In this document: positions 8,183 through 15,715 of the stretch, one piece after another
Numbering within the stretch: position 1 is the first letter of the stretch
Layout: every line of letters starts with the position of its first letter
Assembly (NCBI RefSeq): GCF_017963645.1
Contig: NZ_JAGMWN010000004.1
Coordinates: 372,001-436,000, forward strand
Origin: Marivibrio halodurans
GTDB lineage: Bacteria; Pseudomonadota; Alphaproteobacteria; UBA8366; Aestuariispiraceae
Direction: 5' to 3'
DNA: 64,000 nucleotides
The notes under the pieces: model-generated
Databases searched by the model: none
The model's input: the letters and a program-made list of their open reading frames with translations, nothing else
What the model was told of the DNA's origin: nothing
Translations under genes and position numbers: made by a program

Positions 8183-8583
8183 TCCCCCTCCCGCACGGTC
8201 AGCAGATCGACCCGCTTCACACCGACACCGCGCAAATCCTGCATCACCGCGATGGCCTCGCGGGCGGCGAGACCGCCATCGGCCTTGACCTTCACGCGGG
8301 TTTCAGGCGCGTCGGAAAGGCGCGTGCCGATCGCCGACAGCATTGCCTCGCGCGCGACGCGCTCTCCATCGAGCGCGAGCGCACCGTCGGAGCCTATATG
8401 GATGAGCATATCGTGATCGGCCGGCCGGCTTTCGCTGGCCGAGCGCGGCGCCTCCACCTCGAACGGATCGGTCGAGGTGAGCGCGCCCGCCAGCATGAAG
8501 AAGATCAACAGCAGAAAGACGACATTGATCAGCGGCAGGATCCGCTCATCGTCGTTGCGCGGCTTCGGCGTGTCGAAATGCAT
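8179..8583 (-). CDS. exbD: ExbD/TolR-family protein, second copy
   Basis: Subunit of the proton channel that energises TonB. 134 aa from the ATG at 8583, which has AAGGAAGAAGG just upstream. One TM (ILPLINVVFLLLIFFMLAGA); ExbD normally has an Asp in this helix (LxDVxF) whereas this copy has Asn (INVVF). The periplasmic domain follows (residues 45-134). Ten bases separate it from the first exbD and it overlaps tonB (ATGA). The missing Asp suggests this copy may not carry protons itself and could form a heteromer with the first ExbD. Confidence 0.9.
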   Translation of the reverse strand: MHFDTPKPRNDDERILPLINVVFLLLIFFMLAGALTSTDPFEVEAPRSASESRPADHDMLIHIGSDGALALDGERVAREAMLSAIGTRLSDAPETRVKVKADGGLAAREAIAVMQDLRGVGVKRVDLLTVREGE

Positions 8584-8593
8584 GCCTTCTTCC

Positions 8594-9019
8594 TTATCGA
8601 CCGGGCGCGCCGACCAACGACATCTCCCGCAGGCCGAGCGCATCGACCCTGTCCAGGACCTCGATCGTCCGTTGCAGCGACACCCCATCGTCGGGCCGCA
8701 GGAAGGCCCGCAGGTCCGGCCGCTCCGCGAGTCGCTGCCGCAAGGCCGCGATCGCACCGTCCAGCGTGGTGGATTGGCCGGAAAGACGCACATCGTCCGC
8801 CCGGATTTCCAGCAGAACGGCCCCTTCCATCGCGCCCCCACCGCTCGACGCGCGCGGCGTTTCGAGCGAGATCGAGCGCCAATCGAGGAAGCTCGAAGCG
8901 AGCATGAAGAACACCAGCAGGATGAAGACGACGTCGATCAGCGGCGTCAGGCTTATCAGCGCGCGCCGCGGGCGCCCCCGTTCAACCAGCCTTGGCGGTA
9001 CGGTAGCCTGCCGACGCAT
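8594..9019 (-). CDS. exbD: ExbD/TolR-family protein, first copy
   Basis: Biopolymer-transport protein, 141 aa, a partner of ExbB in the proton-motive complex that drives TonB. The single TM (SLTPLIDVVFILLVFFMLAS) keeps the family's Asp in IDVVF, which is essential for proton movement in E. coli ExbD. The periplasmic domain runs from about residue 45 to the end. Its start lies inside exbB (38-base overlap) with an internal AAAAGGA at a workable distance, so the two are translationally linked. Unlike the next gene, it has the full catalytic signature. Confidence 0.93.
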   Translation of the reverse strand: MRRQATVPPRLVERGRPRRALISLTPLIDVVFILLVFFMLASSFLDWRSISLETPRASSGGGAMEGAVLLEIRADDVRLSGQSTTLDGAIAALRQRLAERPDLRAFLRPDDGVSLQRTIEVLDRVDALGLREMSLVGAPGR

Positions 9020-9803
9020 CGCGCGCGTCCTTTTCCACCGCGCCGAAATCGACGGCGCCGATTGAATCCGTCAGATCCTCGGTGAAGACCCGGGTGACGA
9101 GATCGTCCATCTCATGCGCCAGCCGATCGACCCGGCGCTCCAGCCAATTGAGCAGCACGACCGTCGGGATGGCGACGGCCAGACCCGCGGCGGTCGTCAG
9201 CAAGGCCTCCCAGATACCACCCGACAGGATCGCCGGGTTGACCTGATTGCCCGCGGCCTCCAACTGCTGGAACGCCGAGATCATTCCCAACACCGTGCCG
9301 AACAATCCGAGCAGAGGGGCGAGCGAGGCGATCACTTCGAGCGGGCGGAACCAGGCGCGCAAGGCCTCGAGCGCCGAAGCGCCATAGCGCATGACCTCCT
9401 CGCGGACCATCGCTTCCGGCAAGCCGCGATGCAGCCCGATCATAGCGCGCCACACCGCCTGCGCGGCCGGATTGCGCGAATGCTCCGCCCGCGCGAAGGC
9501 CTCGCCCCGGCGCCCGTGCCGCCACAAGACCAGCGCATCGCGCGCCGCGCGTCGGTCGCCGACCCGCGCCGCGCGGAACTGCATCACCTTGACCAGGGCG
9601 ATCGCCACTGCGATCACCGACATGAACAGAAGAATCGCCACCACCGGCCCGCCAGCGGCCAGCAGCTCCTGGGCGCGCGCCAACATGCCCGGATCGCCCG
9701 CCACGGCACCATCCACCATGCCATCGGCCGCACCGTTCATCCCGGACACGGCGTCGCCGGCAGACGCCGCGCCCTCGGCGCCGTTCTCGATCGTTTCGTC
9801 CAC
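8982..9803 (-). CDS. exbB: ExbB/TolQ/MotA-family proton channel
   Basis: Pentameric inner-membrane scaffold of the ExbB-ExbD-TonB motor, 273 aa. It starts at a GTG with AAGGAG about ten bases upstream. Three TM segments: GGPVVAILLFMSVIAVAIAL (about 50-75), VIASLAPLLGLFGTVLGMIS (about 155-180, with the conserved LGLFGTVLGM motif) and EALLTTAAGLAVAIPTVVLL (about 200-225). The Gly/Ala/Met-rich N-terminus (1-45) is poorly conserved. Downstream order is exbD, exbD, tonB; a small exported protein precedes it. The association with TonB makes ExbB more likely than TolQ. Confidence 0.94.
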   Translation of the reverse strand: MDETIENGAEGAASAGDAVSGMNGAADGMVDGAVAGDPGMLARAQELLAAGGPVVAILLFMSVIAVAIALVKVMQFRAARVGDRRAARDALVLWRHGRRGEAFARAEHSRNPAAQAVWRAMIGLHRGLPEAMVREEVMRYGASALEALRAWFRPLEVIASLAPLLGLFGTVLGMISAFQQLEAAGNQVNPAILSGGIWEALLTTAAGLAVAIPTVVLLNWLERRVDRLAHEMDDLVTRVFTEDLTDSIGAVDFGAVEKDARDASAGYRTAKAG

Positions 9804-9886
9804 GCCTACCTACTCCTTGAAAGCACTTTAATCGGGGTCGCCGCCCGGGATTCATCCCATGGAAACCCGGACGCCCCGCGCGTCGC

Positions 9887-10300
9887 CTACTTGATAAAGG
9901 ACACCTCGCCCCGCGCGCTCGGCGCCAACATGTCGAGACACCCTTCCAGTTCCCCGCTCGCGTCGGCGCAAGCGGTCACGCCATTCAACAGCAACCGACC
10001 CGCCTGCCCGCAGCCCACGCCAGCCATGTCGAAGACGGAGAGGCTGGTCTTTCCCGCGGCGAGCGGCGCGGCCTCCACCGCCAGACGCTTGGCGACCACG
10101 CCATCGGTATCGAAGAGAACCAGATCCAGCTTGAGACTCTGGAACGCGACATCCGTGGCGTTCTCGAACACCAGATAGGCCCGGCAGGCCCCCTCCCGCG
10201 ATTCGAGTTTGTTCAGATCCACCGAGACCGATGCTCCCTGAGCATGCGCCACGCCAAGAGTGAGAAGCAGCATGCCCAGGATCTTCGCGACAAATTTCAC
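9887..10300 (-). CDS. Small exported periplasmic protein heading the exbB operon
   Basis: 137 aa starting at a GTG (GAGG upstream). Residues 1-23 are a Sec signal peptide (LGMLLLTLGVAHAQG). The mature part has three to four Cys and an Ig-like/beta-rich look (SVSVDLNKLE, CRAYLVFENAT, LDLVLFDTDGVVAKRLAVE). The family, as I recall it, often sits next to exbB/tonB genes in alphaproteobacteria, usually labelled a Tat/Sec-signal-containing protein of unknown function. It lies 83 bases before exbB on the same strand, so it probably shares its transcript. A role in TonB-dependent uptake is inferred from position. Confidence 0.75.
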   Translation of the reverse strand: MKFVAKILGMLLLTLGVAHAQGASVSVDLNKLESREGACRAYLVFENATDVAFQSLKLDLVLFDTDGVVAKRLAVEAAPLAAGKTSLSVFDMAGVGCGQAGRLLLNGVTACADASGELEGCLDMLAPSARGEVSFIK

Positions 10301-10344
10301 GACGTGCCTCTTCGCTTTGAATTCGATCGGGCAAACCTATTGTC

Positions 10345-10363
10345 ATTGCGACGCAATTGCAAT
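10345..10363. promoter_or_regulatory. Overlapping palindromes, candidate iron-responsive operator of the tonB operon
   Basis: ATTGCGACGCAAT (10345-10357) is a perfect palindrome around one base and overlaps ATTGCAAT (10356-10363), about 45 bases upstream of the first gene of the exbBD-tonB operon. Such AT/TTGC-rich palindromes in front of TonB genes suggest a Fur-family operator, but the match to a classical Fur box is weak. Confidence 0.4.
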
Positions 10364-10411
10364 CCGCTTCTGGAAGAATCCTTCGCACCGCACCAACCCC
10401 CCGCCAAGTGC

Positions 10412-11239
10412 CTATTTTCCAAGCAGAACGCGCTTCGCCTCGTTGACCCGCCGGGCCAGGGCATCCGACCCACCGACATCCGGATGAACCAACTTCATCA
10501 GCCGGCGATGGGCCGCGCGGATATCGCTTTCGCTCGCGCCGTCGGAGAGACCGAGGATACCGAGGGCTTCCGCCCGGCTCATCGCCCCGGGCACCCCTTC
10601 TCCCGACCCTCCGGCATCCGATCCGTCCGAGGGGCCGCGCCCCGGTCCCTCGCCCCCACCGAAGCCGCCCCCGCCGAAGCCACCCTGGTAGCGACCCGCG
10701 CGGTCGCCGTCATCGCCCCCGAACTGGCGACGCCAGTCGGGTCCATGGGTCCGGTCCAGATAGGTTTCCAGCACCCGCATCGACTGCGCGTCGGCAGCCG
10801 CCACCTCGCGCGCCAGATCGAGGCGTTCCCCCTCGTCCAGGTCGCTCAGGCGGCGCCCGACGAAGCGCCCCTCGCGGACGTCCCCATCCATCTCCCCGCT
10901 ATCATGATCCAGGGTCATCTCGAAAAAGCGGGTCGAGACGCTGGACCGCCCCCCGCCCTTTCGCCCGCCCCCCTTGAAGCCGGCGCCCATGCCCTTCAGG
11001 CCAGCGAAGACATTGCGCAGCATGAGAAGCCGGTTGACCCAGGGCAGCACCCCGATCAACGCGGCCCAAATCAGCGAGAACCGCCCGGTGACGAGCAAGA
11101 GCAGCAGGATCGCGAGTCCGAGACCAGCGAACACCCACTTTCCCGATTCAAGAATCCGGCGGGGGTGTGCCGTGGTCGCCCAATTGAAGACCAGATAGCC
11201 GAGCAGCAGCAGACCGGCGCCAAGGAGAAGGTAGCTCAT
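10412..11239 (-). CDS. Membrane-anchored DnaJ-domain protein
   Basis: Putative J-domain co-chaperone, 275 aa. Two or three N-terminal TM segments (SYLLLGAGLLLLGYLVFNW, GLGLAILLLLLVTGRFSLIW, LIGVLPWVNRLLML), a Gly-rich linker (about residues 175-205) and a C-terminal J domain (about 210-275) with the HPD motif (LMKLVHPDVGGSD). The J domain activates DnaK/Hsp70 ATPase, here at the inner membrane; the layout recalls TIM14/PAM18-like proteins. Start overlaps the VWA gene's stop (ATGA). Client unknown. Confidence 0.88.
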   Translation of the reverse strand: MSYLLLGAGLLLLGYLVFNWATTAHPRRILESGKWVFAGLGLAILLLLLVTGRFSLIWAALIGVLPWVNRLLMLRNVFAGLKGMGAGFKGGGRKGGGRSSVSTRFFEMTLDHDSGEMDGDVREGRFVGRRLSDLDEGERLDLAREVAAADAQSMRVLETYLDRTHGPDWRRQFGGDDGDRAGRYQGGFGGGGFGGGEGPGRGPSDGSDAGGSGEGVPGAMSRAEALGILGLSDGASESDIRAAHRRLMKLVHPDVGGSDALARRVNEAKRVLLGK

Positions 11240-12024
11240 CGCCGTCCGCTCAGCCGGTCCGCGATCAGCCGGGCCTCGCCCCCGCCCGACCCGCTGGAAT
11301 AATCCTCAAGCGCGGTCAATCCGCCGGCGGCATAGACCGCGACGGCGGAAAGCAGGCGTTTCAACTGGTCCGGCGCGCCCAGATCGAACGGGCACCACGC
11401 TCCGCCGGTCAGCCGCGCGATCTCGCGAAACGCCTTTTCCGCCACCGGGTCCCGCCCTTCCTGGAACAGGAAAACCGGCACGCCTTGCAGGGCAAGGTGG
11501 CCGGACTTGTCACAAACAGCGTCGATGTCCTCCTCGAACGCGTCGCCGACGAAGACCATGGCACCGACCCGGCGGCCGTCCTTGGCGGAACGCCCGGCCT
11601 CCTTCGCCGCATGACTCATCAGCCGGCCGATCTGCGTGCGGCCGCCGCGGCATCGCACCCCGCTCATAAGCCGGGCGAGCCCCCGCGCGTCGGGTTGCCA
11701 TTTACCCGCCTTGCACTCCCCCAGCCCACGATAGAAGACCAGTTGCACGTCGAGGCCGCCGATGGTCCGCGTCGCCTCGAACATCTCGCCCTGGATTTGG
11801 CAGGCACGGTCCCAGGTTGGTTCGCGGCTCATCGTCGCGTCGAGGGCGAAGATCAACCGCCCCCGCGTCCCACCCCCGCCGGTGTGGGCCGGCGGGGCAC
11901 GGCGCGCGGTCGCGAGGAAGGCGTCGACCGCTTCCTCCGTGCTTTCCGGCACGCGGGTCCCGCGACTCTTGTCCGGCGTTCTCGTCATACCGGCCAATAT
12001 GGCGCGGCGGGGCGGTCTCGTCAC
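11236..12024 (-). CDS. VWA-domain protein (MIDAS, DxTxS form)
   Basis: 262-residue protein with a von Willebrand A fold from about residue 55 to 225. The metal-ion-dependent adhesion site reads LIFALDATMSREPTWD (DxTxS instead of DxSxS), with a later conserved Thr (GGRTQIGRLM) and Asp (VFVGDAFEED). No signal peptide, so cytoplasmic. The GTG at 12024 is preferred because GAGGG lies just upstream; the ATG at 11988 lacks a ribosome-binding site. It is coupled to the J-domain gene and follows mipZ by about 30 bases. Function unknown. Confidence 0.82.
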   Translation of the reverse strand: MTRPPRRAILAGMTRTPDKSRGTRVPESTEEAVDAFLATARRAPPAHTGGGGTRGRLIFALDATMSREPTWDRACQIQGEMFEATRTIGGLDVQLVFYRGLGECKAGKWQPDARGLARLMSGVRCRGGRTQIGRLMSHAAKEAGRSAKDGRRVGAMVFVGDAFEEDIDAVCDKSGHLALQGVPVFLFQEGRDPVAEKAFREIARLTGGAWCPFDLGAPDQLKRLLSAVAVYAAGGLTALEDYSSGSGGGEARLIADRLSGRR

Positions 12025-12055
12025 CCCGTCGCCCTCGCTCCGTTCCGCCCCACCG

Positions 12056-12994
12056 TTACTCGGCCGTATTAACCAATCCGATCTCGCGCATCAGATCGCG
12101 CACCTCCTGCCGGGCGGCGAGGTGCGACATGTTCATCTTCACGTCCGACCCCGGATCCTTGAGATCGAGCAGGGTCAACCCCTTCAGGAACAACTCACGG
12201 AAGATCACGCGTTCCGAGAAGCCGCGCGCCGTGCGAAAGCGTATGCGCCCCGCCAGCCGGTCCAGCGCGTAATCCATGGCGCGTTGGTTCTTGCTGTCGA
12301 GCTGCCCCAGGCGATTGCGCATGACAACCCAGTCGAAGGTCCGGTTGCCGCCCTCGCGCCGGGCCTTCTCCATCTTAACCCGGAAGACCATTTCGGCATA
12401 TTTGCTCGGGTGCCGGACCTCGTAGCTTTCCGGGTCGATCGTCGCCAGCACATCGAGATCGACGAAACTGTCGTTCAACGGCGTGATCAGCGTATCGGCA
12501 TAGGAATGCCCGATCCGGCTCAGGCTGTTGTCGGAGCCGGGCGTGTCGATCACCAGGAAATCGGCGCTTCGCGACAAGCGCGCCACCACTTCCGCGACGG
12601 TCTCCCGTTCCTCGGTCTCGGCCGCGCCCCGGCTGTCGGACGCGGCGGCCTTCACCGCCTCGAAGGCGGGCATGGGAAGACGCAGTTTCCGGGCCTCGCA
12701 ATAGGCGCGGCGGTTCGCGATATAGCGGGTCAGCGTCCCCTGCTCCGCGTCGAGGTCGAGACAGGCGACCCGCGCGCCCTCGGCCATCAGGGACGCGGCC
12801 ACATGCATCGCCGTCGTCGATTTGCCGGAACCGCCCTTCTGGTTGCCGACGACCAGCACATGAGCCCGGTCTTCCGGCTCCGTCGCGTCACGGTCGTCCT
12901 TACCGCCCATGTCGCTCGTCCGCGCGGATATCCCGCCCGCGTCGCGTTCGCCGTCTGCGCTCCCCATCATCGGATCGGCCACCCCCTCGCTCAT
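12056..12994 (-). CDS. mipZ: MipZ division-plane positioning ATPase
   Basis: ParA/MinD-type ATPase that in Caulobacter forms a gradient from ParB at the poles and inhibits FtsZ assembly, confining division to midcell. The deviant Walker A (VVGNQKGGSGKST) lies about 50 residues into the 312-aa protein; LDLDAEQGTLTRYI and FLVIDTPGSD follow, as does the MipZ-type C-terminus. The ATG at 12994 is preferred: AGGGGG lies about 12 bases upstream and a perfect TATAAT (13019-13024, minus strand) just before it would put an upstream ATG at 13051 outside the transcript. The first 45 residues are poorly conserved. Confidence 0.93.
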   Translation of the reverse strand: MSEGVADPMMGSADGERDAGGISARTSDMGGKDDRDATEPEDRAHVLVVGNQKGGSGKSTTAMHVAASLMAEGARVACLDLDAEQGTLTRYIANRRAYCEARKLRLPMPAFEAVKAAASDSRGAAETEERETVAEVVARLSRSADFLVIDTPGSDNSLSRIGHSYADTLITPLNDSFVDLDVLATIDPESYEVRHPSKYAEMVFRVKMEKARREGGNRTFDWVVMRNRLGQLDSKNQRAMDYALDRLAGRIRFRTARGFSERVIFRELFLKGLTLLDLKDPGSDVKMNMSHLAARQEVRDLMREIGLVNTAE

Positions 12995-13018
12995 GATCGT
13001 CGGCGTCCCCCTGTCACT

Positions 13019-13024
13019 ATTATA
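13019..13024 (-). promoter_or_regulatory. TATAAT -10 element upstream of mipZ
   Basis: A perfect TATAAT on the minus strand 25 bases before the preferred mipZ ATG. TGGACA at 13045-13050 resembles a -35 box but the 20-base spacing is long, so only the -10 is convincing. Confidence 0.45.
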
Positions 13025-13161
13025 CCCGGCATGCGCCCGGATCATGTCCATGCCGCGCCTTTCGGCCGCGGTTTCCCGGCACGCCTCACGGCCGCGGACA
13101 TGGCGGCCAGCATTGAGGCTTGATCCCGGCGCTGGCTCCAGCCTTTATTCTGGAGCGCGCC

Positions 13162-13192
13162 CGCGCGATGCTGATGATTCAGTCATCGCGCG
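13162..13192. repeat. Long imperfect hairpin between mipZ and a lipoprotein gene
   Basis: CGCGCGATG (13162-13170) pairs with CATCGCGCG (13184-13192); inside, CTGA pairs with TCAG, leaving a 4-base loop and one bulged T. It lies in the 200-base divergent region with no T-tract, so it is more likely an operator or intergenic palindrome than a terminator. Confidence 0.45.
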
Positions 13193-13274
13193 AGTCGGGA
13201 GGCGCTGGCAACCGCCACCCCTCCGGACACCGTATGAATCGCAATGAATCGCAACCGAACGCAGTGAGAACGAT

Positions 13275-13946
13275 ATGGGATACCGGGCGGCCATGGTGAA
13301 GCGGCAGACGACCGCGTTCGCGCTGATCGGCGTCCTCGTCGCCATGGGGGCGGTGATGGGGGCCTGCGACCGGATCGGCCTCCAGCCCCCGGGATTGGAA
13401 GATGTCGGGCTGGACGCGCTGGCGCCGGAGCCCTACGCCTTCACGGCCGTCCCGGAGAGCGACCCGCGCGTGCCGGCGAACACCGTCATGCGCTACAACC
13501 TGCCAACGCTTTCGGATGCGTCCAGCCTCCTCTTCACCCGCATCAACGAGGATGAGCAGGTGTTCGAACGCCGGCGCATCTGGCGCACGGCGGACGAAGG
13601 CGGCGTCAACGCCTCGATCATCGTGCGCTCGCGCACCAACGGGCGCGAGATCGACATGCCGCAGGACATCCGGGAATCGATCGAACTCTGGCCCGACCTC
13701 TACATTAAGACCGTTTCCTTCGATAAGCTCTATGTGTCCCGCAATGCGCTCGGCTCGGTGAACTGGCAACGGTTCGAGGCGGGCGGCCAGCTCTGCGTCC
13801 TGTTCCAGCAAGGGATCGGCACCAATCCGGAGGAGGTGTTGCGGCGTGTCGTCGGCTATTACTGCGCCGCCGTCGGCGACGGTCTGACGCCCGGCCAGGC
13901 GGAAACCGTCGTACGCTCCGTTCAATTGGTCGACCGGGACGGATAG
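13275..13946 (+). CDS. Putative lipoprotein of unknown function
   Basis: 223 residues, not recognised. A lipoprotein signal peptide is clear: hydrophobic stretch then lipobox VMGAC with Cys at about residue 35, so it should be anchored in the envelope. The mature part is a mixed alpha/beta sequence with alternating charged and aromatic residues (SLLFTRINEDEQVFERRRIW, SVNWQRFEAGGQLCVLFQQG, VVGYYCAAVGDGLTPGQAET) and two Cys that could form a disulfide. The ATG at 13293 is an alternative start. First gene of a plus-strand group. Confidence 0.75.
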   Translation: MGYRAAMVKRQTTAFALIGVLVAMGAVMGACDRIGLQPPGLEDVGLDALAPEPYAFTAVPESDPRVPANTVMRYNLPTLSDASSLLFTRINEDEQVFERRRIWRTADEGGVNASIIVRSRTNGREIDMPQDIRESIELWPDLYIKTVSFDKLYVSRNALGSVNWQRFEAGGQLCVLFQQGIGTNPEEVLRRVVGYYCAAVGDGLTPGQAETVVRSVQLVDRDG

Positions 13947-14058
13947 AACGCCGGACGGCACGCGGAACCGGCGCGACACGGACATTCCGGCCGCATCGCG
14001 TCGATTTCCTGCTGTCACACTCTTTCCTTTCGCGCCGCCAACCCCCATCATCCAGGGC

Positions 14059-14853
14059 ATGACGAAATTCTGGAATGCAATGGTGCGCGGCATCCTCGCG
14101 CTGGGGCTGCTCTTGATCCTGCTGCTGGCGGGACCGCTCACGATGTTGGCGAGCAGCGGCGCGGCAGGATCGGATTGGCGCAGTGCCTCGCGCGAGATCA
14201 TGGGCCTCGCCCCGGACCCGGTGGAAACGCCCGGGGCCGTTGTCCAGGTCTATGCCGCGCGCGCCTATGGCTGGCGCGGCGCCTTCGGCGTGCATAGCTG
14301 GATCGCGGTGAAACCGGCCGGCGCGGACGATTACCGCAGCTATCATGTGCTCGGCTGGCGGGCGCGCCATGGCGGTAATTCGGTCGTCACCCGCACCGGG
14401 CCGCCGGATCGGGAATGGTACGGCAATCCGCCCCAACTGATCGCGCATCTTGAGGGGCCGGAGGCCGAGGCGGCGATTCCCCTGATCGAGGAAAGGGTCG
14501 ACGCCTATCCGCACGCGCGCACCTATCACGTCTGGCCCGGCCCCAACAGCAACACCTTCACGGCCTGGGTCGCGCGCGGTATTCCGGCGCTCGAACTCGA
14601 CCTGCCGCCAACCGCGATCGGCAAGGATTATCGCCCGGCGACCGGGATCGTCGGCCAATCGGTAAGCGGAACGGGCGTGCAGGTTTCCCTCTTCGGCTTG
14701 CTCGGCGTCACGGCGGCGCTGCGCGAGGGGTTGGAGATCAATATCGCGGGCATGACCTTCGGCGTCGACCCGGACGATATGAACCTGAAACTGCCCGGCA
14801 TCGGGCGGATCGGCCCACCGCCCGACCGGCGCGCCGGCGCCCTGTCCGAGTAA
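14059..14853 (+). CDS. DUF3750 family protein
   Basis: 264 aa, membrane-anchored near the N-terminus (GILALGLLLILLLAGPLTML). The body carries the features I associate with DUF3750: VQVYAARAYGWRGAFGVHSW, AWVARGIPALELDLPPTAIG, YHVWPGPNSNTF. The invariant His and Asn/Thr-rich loop suggest an enzyme-like site, but no reaction is established for the family. The last third (GLLGVTAALREGLEINIAGM) is also typical. Located between a lipoprotein and a co-chaperone gene; no functional link is obvious. Confidence 0.85.
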   Translation: MTKFWNAMVRGILALGLLLILLLAGPLTMLASSGAAGSDWRSASREIMGLAPDPVETPGAVVQVYAARAYGWRGAFGVHSWIAVKPAGADDYRSYHVLGWRARHGGNSVVTRTGPPDREWYGNPPQLIAHLEGPEAEAAIPLIEERVDAYPHARTYHVWPGPNSNTFTAWVARGIPALELDLPPTAIGKDYRPATGIVGQSVSGTGVQVSLFGLLGVTAALREGLEINIAGMTFGVDPDDMNLKLPGIGRIGPPPDRRAGALSE

Positions 14854-14952
14854 TCACGGGATCACGGCCCACGCCGCTGGCCTTCGGCCATTGGATCGGA
14901 TACATCTCGGCAATTCAGGGTGGGAAGAGTTGGCGCGAGCGACGGGCAATCG

Positions 14953-15690
14953 ATGAGCATCTGGGGCAAGATCGTCGGCGGGGCCGCGGGCCTCGCCATC
15001 GGCGGGCCGATCGGGATGCTGATCGGCGCGGTCGGCGGTCATTTCGTCGATCGCTATTATGGCGAGCGCGACGAACAAGAAGCCGACCCCGAACGGGCCC
15101 GGAAATCGATCGGCTTCACCATCGCCGTCATCGTCCTCGGCGCCAAGATGGCCAAGGCCGACGGCCATGTCACCCAGGACGAAATCCGCGCCTTCAAGGA
15201 CGTCTTCAAGGTCCCGCAGGACGAGATGGACAATGTCGCGCGCGTCTTCAATCAGGCGCGCAAGGACGCCCGCGGGTTCGAGCCCTATGCCCGGCAGGTC
15301 GCGGGCATGTTCAAGGGCGCGCCGGAAGTGCTGGAGGAACTGCTCTGGTGCCTCGCCTATATCGCCAAGGCCGACCAGAAACTGCATCCGCAGGAGCTTG
15401 AGTTCCTGAAGCAGGTTGCCGATATCTTCGGCTTCGACGACGCGCGGTTCGAGCGGGTGACGCAACTCCGCCTCGACGGCGACATGGCGGACCCCTATCA
15501 GACGCTCGGCGTCTCGAAGGAGGCGAGCGCGGAGGAGATCAAGCGCGCCCACCGCCGCCTCGTCGTGGAGAACCACCCCGACAAGATGATCGCCAAGGGC
15601 ATGCCGGAGGAGTTCGTCGCGGTGGCGAACGAGAAGCTGGCCGCGATCAACGCCGCCTACGAACGCATCCGCAAGGAACGCGGACTGTGA
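14953..15690 (+). CDS. djlA: DjlA-like co-chaperone (TerB-like domain plus J domain)
   Basis: Membrane-associated J-domain protein, 245 aa from the ATG at 14953. A Gly-rich N-terminal segment (GGAAGLAIGGPIGMLIGAVG) looks like the dimerising TM of DjlA. Residues about 40-160 form a TerB/DjlA-N helical domain (IGFTIAVIVLGAKMAKADGH, LLWCLAYIAKADQKLHPQEL). The J domain (about 182-245) has DPYQTLGVSKEASAEEIKRA and the HPD motif in VENHPDK. It stimulates DnaK; E. coli DjlA affects capsule and envelope stress responses. A second, unrelated J protein lies at 10.4-11.2 kb. Confidence 0.92.
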   Translation: MSIWGKIVGGAAGLAIGGPIGMLIGAVGGHFVDRYYGERDEQEADPERARKSIGFTIAVIVLGAKMAKADGHVTQDEIRAFKDVFKVPQDEMDNVARVFNQARKDARGFEPYARQVAGMFKGAPEVLEELLWCLAYIAKADQKLHPQELEFLKQVADIFGFDDARFERVTQLRLDGDMADPYQTLGVSKEASAEEIKRAHRRLVVENHPDKMIAKGMPEEFVAVANEKLAAINAAYERIRKERGL

Positions 15691-15715
15691 CCGATCACCG
15701 CGCCGGGATATGCCC

